The notes below the pieces were generated by a model, which did no database searches, was not told the origin of the DNA, and saw nothing but the letters and a program-made list of their open reading frames with translations. A stretch of DNA of 64,000 nucleotides, taken from contig JASWJB010000164.1 of the NCBI GenBank assembly GCA_032433595.1, positions 29,502 through 93,501 on the forward strand, written 5' to 3'. Source of the stretch: Conoideocrella luteorostrata. Lineage: Eukaryota > Ascomycota > Sordariomycetes > Hypocreales > Clavicipitaceae. Position 1 is the stretch's first letter, and every line of letters begins with the position of its first letter. The translations under genes and the position numbers were made by a program. Shown in pieces: positions 21,930 through 32,376 of the stretch.

Positions 21930-24900
21930 TCATGATCGTTCATCTCCGCCTCGAGCCTTTCCTCGTCGCCTAAAAAAGTCCATGACTCGCTTCGCGGCCC
22001 CACTGCTTCCCTCGTGACCCCGATAATCATCCTGCTCGTACGCATCCGTAAAACGCTTGTGATTCTTTTGCAGCACACCGCGTGTTCCACGACTTGAGAC
22101 GGCCCGTCGCCCTTCGTGGCTTTCCATGTCCGAGAAGCCGTGGCTGTGTGATCTCAGTTGCGGTTCTGTCGGCGGCCGGCGGATGTCGACCGAGGATTCT
22201 GAGCCGCTGTTGAAGTGGGAGCCGGACTGTACATATGACGGAATTGCGTTGGGTCGTCGATTGTCCAGTTGCGCCGAAGCGTAGCGTTGATGATAGACTG
22301 GACTAGAGTTGTTGGTGCCTTGTCGCACATTATTTTCATAAACATTGTCGAAAAACGGGGTACTGCCTCGGGCATCTCCTGGAGCCGTCACACTTCTGGG
22401 GTGCTCGAGTCGACCAGATTGGATGGGGAGATCCGTGTGAGAGCCTATCTCGGATGATGATGTTGGCTCAGAGTATTCTTTGCCCAAACCGATCGACTTT
22501 AATGAGAAGGATGCTGGTAGGAGGGAAAACCGTCTCCTTTCCTTCTTTCCTCCGGAACCTTGTGAACCTGTCATACTGCCGCTCCGCTTCTTCCCAATAC
22601 CTAAAGAGAACGATCGCCGAGAAGCTCGTGAATCCATTGAGGTCCTACCCGTGGATTCTTCTCCTCCTTGGGTCATGGCGCCTGACATGCTCACAGGGGG
22701 ATATTTCTTGGCTTTTTCAGGCTGTTGAATGTCCGGCTTTTTCTTGCCTCGTCCGCTAAATACAGAGCCACTGCGACCCAGGAGCTTGGATCCAATATCT
22801 CCTATCGTGCTTGATCTCTTGTGGCCTCGGTTCTCGTTACTTCGCCCGTCGTGGAAGCCAGACATTTTTGCAAACTTAGGCGGCACACTTATATTTGGGC
22901 GACCAACCGCTTCCTCATCGTCCTTGTTCGCAGGCTGTTGTATGCGCCCCTGAACATTGGTGTCAGCTACGGCTGGGGGTGCCGGTTGCCCGTAGTTGCC
23001 TCGAGCTTGCAAGCTCATCGAGGCAGCCGATTGCATGGACCCTCCGGTCTGGGGTCTAGGTGCCGTTCCAGTTCCTATCATATAAGCATTGTCTGTAGTC
23101 GCACGAGTATCACGAGGACGGGTTGCCCCTGCGGTATGCGCACTAGGCGGCCGCCTCGACTGGGACGACGCGGTATAGACACCTTGAGGCTCTTTGGGTA
23201 GAGCTTTGTCCCTGGCAGAGGAGGATGGGCGACCATCGGCATTGTCTCGGTTAAGGGAGACAGGTGGCCTCGGAATGACAGGATCTTCTCCGCGCTGCGT
23301 TTGTGTAGTCGGCGCAACGTATTCAACCTGAACGGTGCGGCGTTTCGCATCTTTAGGCGTTCTATACGTTGGCTCTGCTTCGGTGTCGATCTTGGCATGT
23401 GCTTTGGCAAGGCCCCCAACAGCACCTTGCATGGGCGATTTTTGCTTGGGAGTCTCGCGGACAGAGGCACTCCTCGTCACCATCGGAGCATCAGCGAACT
23501 CTTGGGCTGTCCCTGTTGCATTTTGGACATCAGAGGGTAGTGTGGTCGAGCTGGTGATGAACTCCACAACGTGTGCATATTCACTCAGCCAGCTGTGACG
23601 AGCCACTTCGAATAGATCGGCGCGCTTTCGGGGGTTGGGTACCAAGATTCGTCGCAGCAGGTCTCGAGCATGTGGTGTGACATACTCGGGAAAGGTGAGA
23701 GGAGTCGATACAATATATTTGTATAACAGGTTGATATTGTCGCCTTCAGGGTTGGCTGGGTCGTCATCGAACGGGAGATAGCCTGCTAACATGGCATACT
23801 AAGACTTTGTCAGCGTTACCAAACACAAGAAAGGCTTTGCTGTCGAAAACAAGTGTTTGGGAGGGAAGGGGAAAAAAAAAGATAACGTACCAAAATGACG
23901 CCACAGCTCCAAACGTCAACCTTTCTGCCAGTATACAATGAGTCACTCACAACTAGCTCTGGAGCAGCGTAACAAGGACTTCCGCAGCTGGTTTGCATCA
24001 AGTCTCCCCTTCTCATGCCGTTTGGTTTGACCTTGTCAAGGCCCATTCGCTTAACTTGTTCGCGGTCTGTAAGGTTAAGCTCTTCCTCCTCCAACAGCTC
24101 TTCATTAGCATCGAACGTGTTGGCAAACCCAAAATCGGTAATGATAATGTTTCGGTTGCGATCCAGTAACAGGTTCTCTAGCTTCAGATCTCTGTGAACG
24201 ATGCCCTTTTTGTGCAAATATCCAACTCCGGAGACCAGCTGTGAGAATAACCGACGAGCCGAGTGATCTTTCAGATATCGATGATTCAAAATGTAATCAA
24301 AAAGCTCACCCCCAGATGCATACTCAAGAATGATTCCGATATATCGATCCGTCTCTATCATATCTATCAAGCGCACAATATTTGGATGCTGCACGCCGCG
24401 AAGAATTGTAACTTCGCGTCTGATTTTGCCTAAACGAGACGGGTTTCCGCCGACAGTGTCCCTCTTGATCAATTTGATGGCAACCTAGAAATAAAAAATT
24501 GTCAGCTCATGTCAATCTAACTCCACTTTACAGCAGGAGGTTCCGTCCAGTACATACCTGAACGCTGCTATCTTGTTTCCAACCCAGCTTGACCTTGCCA
24601 AACTCGCCTTCGCCAATTGTATTTCCCAAGATGAAATCACCAAATTTGGTGGTTCCCTTGTGACTGCGACTGTGGTCATGCCTGCTGCGACCACCACGGC
24701 GTTCTTCATTCGCAGGGTTCATGGCTACCACAGGTGGAGGTGCGGCATCATGGTGGTCTTGGGAGCTATTGTAGTGACCTGCACGGCCGTTCGGTTGCTC
24801 CGCGCCAGAAATGGCGCGAATCAGGTTATCACTGGCATCGTGCGCGGGCTTAGAGCTCGTTGACGGATTCGTGCGGATGGGTATCGACATATCCGATACT

Positions 24901-25454
24901 CGAGCTTCTCTATTGCTAGACGGGCGAGCTTCGTCTTGGCCGGTGTGAGAATTGACAGCGCGTTTGCTTCTCGTGGTATCCGGGTAACCATTTGTGTCAC
25001 CGCGTGAACCACTTCGTGACCCTTCCGCCCGTGCTTGACTTGGAGAGCTGTTCACTGCTTCGTTGGAATAGTGATTTCCCCTGGTGCTCGAACTTGAGCC
25101 CTGCTGATTGGACGAAGATGTCCGAGGAGGGGCCACGGGAGCCACGGGAGGCATGGTAATCGGGCGTTCAGGCCTAGACGAACGATGTTCCTGTGGTGAT
25201 GCTACGTTTATACCGTTCCTGCTCGACCTGGGCGCGCTCGGATCAACAGAAGGCGAGGCACCGTTTCCACTCCTCTTGCGAGAAGGGGGTCGCCTCGACG
25301 AAGGCGACGATGCTGCAGCCTGATGACCATGATAAGCTTCCCGGCTGGGGGATGAATGTGGTGAGCCGAATTGTCGATTGGACGAAGACGGCAGCGGAGG
25401 AGAAGCCAGAGCGGTTGGCTGATGGGGCGGCGACTGCAGAGCTGCCGAGGACAT
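21930..25454 (-). CDS. kin4: KIN4-family serine/threonine kinase (CAMKL group)
   Basis: Fungal Kin4 kinases act in the spindle-position checkpoint in yeast and at septa in filamentous fungi. I reconstruct three exons: 25454-24558, 24484-23891 and 23798-21930, totalling 1119 residues. The first 270 residues are Ser/Pro/Arg-rich and disordered. The kinase domain runs about 274-575: Gly loop GEGEFG (281-286), VAIK with Lys 303, catalytic HRDLKLEN (396-403), DFG (416-418) and APE (473-475). Between DFG and the TSCGSPCYAAPE segment sits a roughly 45-residue acidic/basic insert (ELLEEEELNLTDREQ, then RMGLDKVKPNG), a hallmark I associate with the Kin4 branch. The C-terminal 540 residues are basic, Ser-rich and probably disordered, with many RRxS-like sites. 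Introns have GTATGT and GTACGT donors and end in CTAG or TTAG. Confidence 0.92.
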
Positions 25455-25757
25455 GTTTCGCGCTGATGCACCGTGCCAGACGTAGAGACAACGGCGACCT
25501 TGATAGCGGGGACGTGAAACAATGCAAGATGGTAGAAGAAGTTGCAGTGAATGGTATCTCGGTAGTGTTCGCGATCGATACAGCTGTGACAGTTATGTTG
25601 CAAGATTCTCGATCCCAAAACAATATTTAAGAAGAAAAAAAAACCGTAAGCGATATGATGCAAAGTAATCAGGTGTCGCGACGTCCAACTCAGAATATGT
25701 GGTCAATTACTTCAGCCGCGGGGCGCTGACATGCGTTGACTTGCGTTGCGTTGATTT

Positions 25758-25773
25758 GCGTCGAATTCGACGC
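25758..25773. promoter_or_regulatory. 16-bp perfect palindrome upstream of kin4
   Basis: GCGTCGAATTCGACGC is its own reverse complement, about 305 bp before the kin4 start. It sits in a run of GCGTTGA/GCGTTGC-like half-repeats. It could be a dimeric factor site; nothing in the sequence identifies the factor. Confidence 0.4.
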
Positions 25774-26070
25774 GCGGGACTGTACACGGGGGAAACAAGA
25801 ACCATCCAAACAGAGCACAGCAGAATAACCCGAAATCAACCTGCCAGCAGAACGACGTCGTGTGGAAGCTTGCGCGAGGACGCAGCAAAAAACAACAAAG
25901 AAGTTGCAGGAGAATCCCGGACGGAAATGTGCCAATGATGACTGCAGCCCCGTTATCTCATTGTTTCAGCGGTCAGGTCGCGGGCGATTAGGATTTGTTG
26001 TTTCGTCCAACGTTGATGTACCGACACTGCGAGCCCCTGAGTGGTGGATGAGCGAGCGAGTGGGCGAGTG

Positions 26071-26107
26071 GGTGGTGGTGAGTGGTGAGTGGTGAGTGGT
26101 GAGTGGG
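26071..26107 (+). repeat. (GGTGAGT)n short tandem repeat
   Basis: About four consecutive 7-bp units of GGTGAGT are visible, within G-rich flanks. They lie about 620 bp upstream of the kin4 start. Confidence 0.85.
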
Positions 26108-29100
26108 CGAGCGAATAGCTGGAGTTGCGCAGACGCGGCGGTGGTGCGGGAGATGGAGACTCGCACCAACAGACCTGACGGGTCAAATCAAGAAACTTGG
26201 TCTGCAGGGCGGGCGGTGGGGGCGAGGAAGGGAAGTAAGTTAAACGTTTCCAATGTTTCCAATGTTTCCGAACACTATTATTGTCCTACAGCACGACACT
26301 CCGTGCGACACGGTACACTGCAGTGTTGGAAGTTTGGGATGCGGATGCGGCGCAAGTTCAAGTCTTTAACCGTTGACTTCTTGGCTTTCTGGTGTCATTC
26401 AATCTCACAAGCAGGTCCGTGCCGGGGGTTGGCGTCCACTGCAAGGCAGCTAGTGGAACGCAGTCAGGACGCGGGCGGGTGACCTCTTCCACGCTCACTG
26501 CGACATGCACACTTGTGTGATTGTTCGTTCGTGTGTTTGTTCGTCGGTTCGTCCGGCTCGTCTCGAGTTCTCGCAGGCACTTTACTTTTCGTCTTGTCGC
26601 TTCTTGACCATGAGACGGCAAGGTAGCTCAATGCAAGCTGGTTGAGGGACTTGTAGATTGCCCGTCAACTTGAGCAGGTTCTGTCGCTCCTTCCTTCCTA
26701 CCGGCCGACGGAGACAGGTTACAGCTGGCCGATGGGGAAGCACGCAGAGGAGCAGGGCGGAGTATCCAGGTAATTAATAAGTCACACAAGAAACCACAGG
26801 ATTCACTTTCAGTTTTTTGGAAAATGCAATACGGGCAAGGTTGCTTGCCTTGGCATTGACTCGATTGACTAGCTTCGAGGGAGGGAGATTGGATCGTTCA
26901 AGTGGATTTCCGATAACTTAGCACCCAAACATACTTGTCCGTGTATTCTCACCATACTACTGTACGGAGTTCTGAGTAGACTGGTCGAGTGAGTACTAAC
27001 TACTCTGCAGTTAGTATGTACTCCGTAAAGATATTTAATTGTTGGAGCGTATGTACGGAGTGCTCCGCACTAGCTAGCATGTACGTTAGACCCGGCCAGC
27101 GCAGCCATGATGCACAAGTTCAGGCTCGAGTTCCAGGCGAGATTGATGAGCTGCCAGGAAGCTGCCTGGTTCCCATCCTCGGATGTGGGACTGAAGCCAG
27201 GAACATGACGAGACGGGCAGGTCGCGCTCCATGGTTGCGGTACCTAGCCGTCGTGTCGCATTCATGTCCAAGAGAAGCTACGCCGTATACAGGGACGGGG
27301 CGGAGAGACGCTGTCAGGTACCAGCCGCAAGCCGTGGCTGGATGTCACCAGCACAATGCCAGTACGTCAGTCCGTTTACGGGTACTTACCTAGGTATGTA
27401 GGGTACTTAAAGTAAGTAACTAAAAACGCCATTGCATCTTACCTGCCCTGCCTTCTTTTCCGAGGGCGGGGCTGCCAACCTTGCATGCTGGCCATCGGAT
27501 ATGTCGACCTTGCATCGTTGTACATAACTACACTGTACATATTTATGGCGTGAAAATACTTGACTGCATTGTTGAGTACTCATTACTAGCTGCTCGGTAC
27601 CATTGTGTGGCATAGTCAGAAATACAAGTCGCCATACGGGGTACTTCTCTCCATTGGCTTTAATCTGTATTCTGTCCGCGGCCCAACGACTGTTGAATGT
27701 GAACAGAGCCCCTAGCACCCCAAGCTCCCAGCTCAATTCTTCGGCAATTATTCAAAACTGCCTTAATCCCCCGTCCTGTAGGGAGTACTCTTCGATGCTT
27801 CTTCTCCGCAGTTTCCAAGCATCCATGTCTTCCATCTGCTGGCGGGATCATACATGTCATGGTACGGAGTACTAGTATCGCGGACATGGCTGAATCTAAA
27901 GCCCTTATCGACGGCGTGGCCGATATTGACGATGATGGCATATCCGATTTGCAGGGCCACTATCCCGCGCCATTTGCCAAAGGCAAAACCGAATGCATTA
28001 CGTCCGTACTCTGAGCGCCTCTACCCTGGCAAGCGTTGTCATGTCATGACGACTCTGTAAGAAGCATTCGTTCATCCCGTCCAAACAGGCAATTATGAGC
28101 CACATGCCTTATACGCAATGCCGTGGGATGGTATGTATGTATTCTAGCGGGAAACGCCACCCGAATTGGTTGATACGACATGCAGAAGTAGTGTGGCTAG
28201 TGGTCTCAGTTTTGGCTCGCTTCAACGCCCTACTGTTACGACGAACTGCACTGGTTCTCTACCATATACCTTTAATGGCCTACACCGTCTTTCTCAAGAG
28301 CGCGAGCGAGGATGACCAAGTGAGGCGCAAGGGACGACGCTCAGACATTCTGTCCAGCAGAACGACCAATAGACGAAATTAATAGCACGCCAAACGCGGG
28401 GATACATGGGCTTGCTTGGAACAGCTCTACGGAGTATCTGCTTGGCATTTCTGTGGCGAGACCTGGCAAAGACAAAATGTTAGCCGTGGTCGACGTTTTC
28501 TTGCGACCGAGTAACTGGATGGGAGCATTAAAACTGCACGCGGGTCTCTCCCTACAACTACGAAGTACAGAGTACTCCATACCAGGAAACTAACTTGCTA
28601 ACTACAGCATTCCATCCTCCCTACAACTCTCAGCTGCCGCCCAATTGCACAATACAAGAACTCCTCGAGGAGGAGGACGGAGTAGCTACCAGTACTACTC
28701 CATAAAGTGGCCATCAGGTGGCGTGCCTCACTACGATGCGGATCACCATCGACATGGGTCATTTCATTGTATGTGTGTGCAATACCGAGTTTCAGAGCAA
28801 CGTTAACTAATGGCTTCGCCGCACCTGTCGTTTCCCTTTCATTTCGGGGTCGCCTGCCAGTATAATTTCTACGTCCTCCCAGCGTGAATTGGCCCGCCGC
28901 CCCTTTGCCTTGTACAATAACTAATGCCCACTATGCGGAGTAGACAACATTCTATTGTATTACTCGACGCCAATGCTCATCGTCCAAAGCATGAACCGGC
29001 AGGAGTAATTACGGAGATGAAAAAAGGGACTGGTCAAATTACACTTTTATGCAGCCAATCGGCAGCCGCGCATAGCCGAAAATAATGAAGCATGGAGAGC

Positions 29101-29147
29101 ATGATGAAATGGCCCTCAGCCCGGTCCGGCATTGATATTAGTTACTA

Positions 29148-29180
29148 GTACTCCGTAGTTATTGTACGCATACGGAGTAC
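29148..29180. repeat. Inverted pair of TACTCCGTA motifs
   Basis: GTACTCCGTA at 29148-29157 and its exact complement TACGGAGTAC at 29171-29180 face each other across 13 bp. Confidence 0.85.
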
Positions 29181-31053
29181 AATGCCTTCCATCGGGGCTA
29201 AGAAATTTCATCCCTCGCGATTCCCATAAATTTGATGCCCGAACATCATGACTGTCGTCATCCTTGCAAGCATTGATTCTAGTTAGATGGTACCTTACGC
29301 TAGTCCCGAGACCAGCCTTACTTTTTGTACGGGCTGATGCACTCAAGACACGTATCCAGAGTTTCGTTCTTTATTTTAATTTCTTTTGTTTTTTTTTTTG
29401 GTGCAGCTCAAAAGAAGAAACGGCTGTCCGAAACAAGCAATATCTTTTTTGCTGTACAGCTAACCAATGGAGCGATCGTCGTCGCCAATCTTGTGTTTGA
29501 CCTAGAGTTTCGGAGCACGCTTGGTGCGTACTATGCAATCTTGGCGATCCAGCATAATTTGCATGATGAGTCAGTGCCGAGGCTTGAAGCGCCATGACCA
29601 AAGCAGCTTTTGCCTGAGTAAAGAATGCCAGTGTCTCTCTCCGATTCAATAAGGTAGTAAACACGTCACTGATACAACGTTATCGGCATGCACTCTTCAC
29701 GGCTGGTTGTCTCCTGCAGCGAGACATAAGACTCCTACCCTGTACTCGATGGTGAAGTCGGCATATTCTTGGCAGACCGCGTTGGAATCCCATCACCTGA
29801 CTTATTCTTTGATTTCTGTCCGATGAGCATTTGAGCCTGGCTTCATTTTGCCTACATAGCACTATAGCATCCAACCACTAGACAGCAGTAAGCTCGGGAG
29901 CCTCCTCGTTTCGGCAAATGCCAACAAGAGCGCACGTCTTCTTTTGGGGACTTTCTATGGACTATGAGCCTATTGGATGTAAGTTACACGGAGAGAATAA
30001 CTATCTTGTATGATTCGGTAGGTCTCGCTCCTCCCAAGCATCAATATTGTGATGAGTGACGAAATGCAAAACCGGTTGGCTGTTACACGTCATAGCTACT
30101 TCCAACTTCCTTTGGAGCAGGTCCAGAAAACCTAGAAGTTTTTTAATCCCTGTTTAGAAGTTTTCCCAAGTGTTTCTTCACCGCCGTCTAGAAGTTCCTT
30201 TACCTCTACCAATGGGTTACGCCTTCATCTATCCAAGAGATGGATGGCAAGGTCAGGTCCGTCTGCGCCGCTGAATCACTTCTAAACATACTTATATATC
30301 GCCATGCACCTGGTCTTGCGGATTCGTCACATGGGATCTGTGCTAGCCATGTATCCAAGAACATGAGAGGTATCCATCTTCGATATTCCACAGACAAGGA
30401 GATGGCTTGTACAGTACAAGTTCTTGCCTGGTGCTAGATGTATGTCAACGGTCTGCCCGACTGCCCCGATCCTCCTAGGGTCCTAGTTAGTTATGAGATG
30501 TCCCAATGTGGCAAGTAACAGTAACAGTCACAGTCAGATTACAAGCGAACCTACTGGTATGGAAGACCACAACAGTGTTGGCCACCTGCTTTCGGATACA
30601 TACGCTGGAGTCATACGAGAACACACCCCACGCTGACTACGAGAAGACAGATATGATAGTGCCACATGTCGTGAAGCCCCTAAAGAGCAACCAGACGGGG
30701 GGAACTTGACAAGTACCAAAGACCTACTTTAAAGAGACTCAAGCGAGCTCGGAGTCGCAGGAGATATATGTAGGTAAGAACTCGTCATTGGGCCAGCAAG
30801 CGGCATACGTTCCGCCCCCCCGTGAATAGGAGTTCCCCGAAGACCTTCCCTAATACGCTTAGGAGGTAGTTATTACAATTCCACACATACGAGACTGTAC
30901 ACGTCTCCAACTCGTAGGTTCAAGTCACCAGCCGGTGCCAACAGCATCTTTCGCCGCCCCACAACAAGAAATACTTAGAAGTAACTACACGCCGGACTCA
31001 CGAGAGCTCTATTCACACCGTATCCAATTCACGGCTGCCGACACGACAGCTTC

Positions 31054-31124
31054 CAGCAAATCACAACAAACATTTGCTGATAAAACTACTAGCGCACCCC
31101 AACACGCTAGTAGTTTTATCAGCA
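31054..31124. repeat. Two overlapping hairpins, one with a perfect 20-bp stem
   Basis: The major stem pairs 31075-31094 (TGCTGATAAAACTACTAGCG) with 31105-31124 without a mismatch, around a 10-nt loop, CACCCCAACA. A smaller stem pairs CAGCAAAT at 31054-31061 with ATTTGCTG at 31072-31079, also around a 10-nt A/C-only loop, CACAACAAAC. The two stems share positions 31075-31079, so they cannot form at once. No gene overlaps convincingly. Confidence 0.9.
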
Positions 31125-31340
31125 GGCTAAACCTACAGTATACTAGTCTTGCTTATTTCCACCCCAAATAGGAAGGCGCCCTAGCAGCTAATCAGCACGT
31201 TAGGCAGCCGCTGAGTCAACTCGCAGAGAAAGGCAGCTTCTGGGCGTGAAATCCCGCACACTGTGCTATGTCACTGTACGTGGGAGACCGTGATGGTAGT
31301 CACGAAGAGTAAGTACTATGTACTACTAGACTAGTGTCTA

Positions 31341-31363
31341 TTTTGTTGCCAGGAGCAACAAAA
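31341..31363. repeat. Short hairpin, 9-bp stem, 5-nt loop
   Basis: TTTTGTTGC at 31341-31349 pairs with GCAACAAAA at 31355-31363 around CAGGA. It ends in an A run on the plus strand, and it could act as a structure in RNA or be an element terminus. Confidence 0.6.
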
Positions 31364-31433
31364 AAGCTTGTTGGCTATTCGTGGCATGCTTACTGGATAT
31401 GAGGGGATGGTAGTGAGGTTGTGAAGAGGGTTA

Positions 31434-31545
31434 TGTTGCTAAAAGTAAGGGGAGTTCCGCCCCCCGAAAAAGTATAAATTGAATGATGGTGTACACAGGA
31501 TGGAAAGAGAAGAAAAAAAGAGTTGATCTTGTGGTATCAAACAAT
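31434..31545 (+). mobile_element. Possible truncated Copia-type LTR fragment
   Basis: The segment begins TGTTGCT, has a GGAGTTCCGCCCC run, a TATAAA box at 31473-31478 and, near 31531, TGGTATCAAAC. That last sequence resembles the initiator-Met primer-binding site used by Copia elements. I see no matching second LTR, no clear CA end before the primer site and no retrotransposon ORF, so this is only a suggestion. It abuts the leader of the gene starting at 31767. Confidence 0.22.
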
Positions 31546-31766
31546 AGAAGTGAAGAAGTGAACCTCGCAATCCCACCTACCCGGAAGGCATTAGTCAAAG
31601 CCCGTCATCGTCATCTGTCCTACAACACAAACTTCAGCTTCAACTTCAACGCTATCCAGCGCAATATTTCTCCTCTGTTCCGCGCCACCACTTCCTCCCA
31701 GGCGACAAACTGAAAGAAACACGTCAGACCGCCATACATTATCAACACCAACGTTCCCCTGTGACA

Positions 31767-32144
31767 ATGGCTCCCACCCTCGCCATCACCCCCACGTCTT
31801 TCACGCCGCCATCAGACCGTCACGACTCCCTCCGCATCAGCTTCACAACCTCTGCCGACGGCAGCAATCCCATCTTCCCAGCTACCTATCTCCAGCTGTC
31901 ATACCGGTTCGGCGACAGCCAGGAGATCTTTGGAGAGATCTTCACACCTCGCGATATTGTCGGAGACGCCTCGGGCAACGGGACCTATCATGTTGGCGTT
32001 CCTTTCAAAGATGTGCCTATCGCGAAGGTAAACAGCGAGGCGGACCTCGATGCCGAGGTGAAGCTACATGCTTGGAAGGACGAGAAGTACCTGGACAGCT
32101 GGGTTGTTGGGGAGATCAAGGAATGGGGCGTTTTGAAATCATAG
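31767..32144 (+). CDS. Small conserved-looking protein of unknown function, 125 aa
   Basis: I do not recognise the family. The ATG at 31767 (context gacaATGgct) starts MAPTLAITPTSFTPPS, and the frame runs without interruption to a TAG stop. The protein is acidic, has alternating hydrophobic positions suggesting beta strands (LRISFTTSAD, YLQLSYRFGD, TYHVGVPF, VKLHAWKDEK), no signal peptide, no cysteine and no membrane segment. Codon choice favours C at third positions, as in the other genes here, unlike the surrounding DNA. The leader is CA/CT-rich, typical of fungal 5' UTRs, and a TATAAA lies about 290 bp upstream. It is the only convincing gene between 25.5 and 45 kb. It is probably a cytosolic beta-sandwich protein, but that is inference. 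Confidence 0.7.
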   Translation: MAPTLAITPTSFTPPSDRHDSLRISFTTSADGSNPIFPATYLQLSYRFGDSQEIFGEIFTPRDIVGDASGNGTYHVGVPFKDVPIAKVNSEADLDAEVKLHAWKDEKYLDSWVVGEIKEWGVLKS

Positions 32145-32343
32145 CTTTCTCTGTATAACACAAACAGGCTGAGATCTGTGGTTTAGTCGGCCGAAAACAT
32201 TTGTGGAAAGAGCTGATCATCACTCGTGTATCTTAGGCAGCAAAGGGTAGGACCATTGCTCTGGAGAATCTAACTTATGTGTCAGCAACTCATTAACTTG
32301 ATGCCTGTAGAAACAAAATCTCAGTTCCACAATGTCTTGTAAG

Positions 32344-32345
32344 AC

Positions 32346-32376
<31 letters not shown>
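32344..32376 (+). repeat. (CAA)n microsatellite
   Basis: Ten or so trinucleotide units with one CGA interruption. Confidence 0.9.

Larger units (their letters stand above)
25455..31766. other. Gene-poor interval upstream of kin4
   Basis: The region is 6.3 kb. The left part must include the kin4 promoter and leader. No frame has a recognisable domain; the longest is about 150 codons and shadows the kin4 leader. Contents include a 16-bp palindrome, a GTGAGTG repeat, five exact TACTCCGTA-type motifs, the hairpins near 31.1 kb and a possible LTR fragment. Confidence 0.5.

Noticed and set aside
30905..30945. GGTTCAAGTC sequence resembling a tRNA B box
   Set aside because: The flanking bases cannot form a 5-bp T stem and no A box lies at the right distance upstream.
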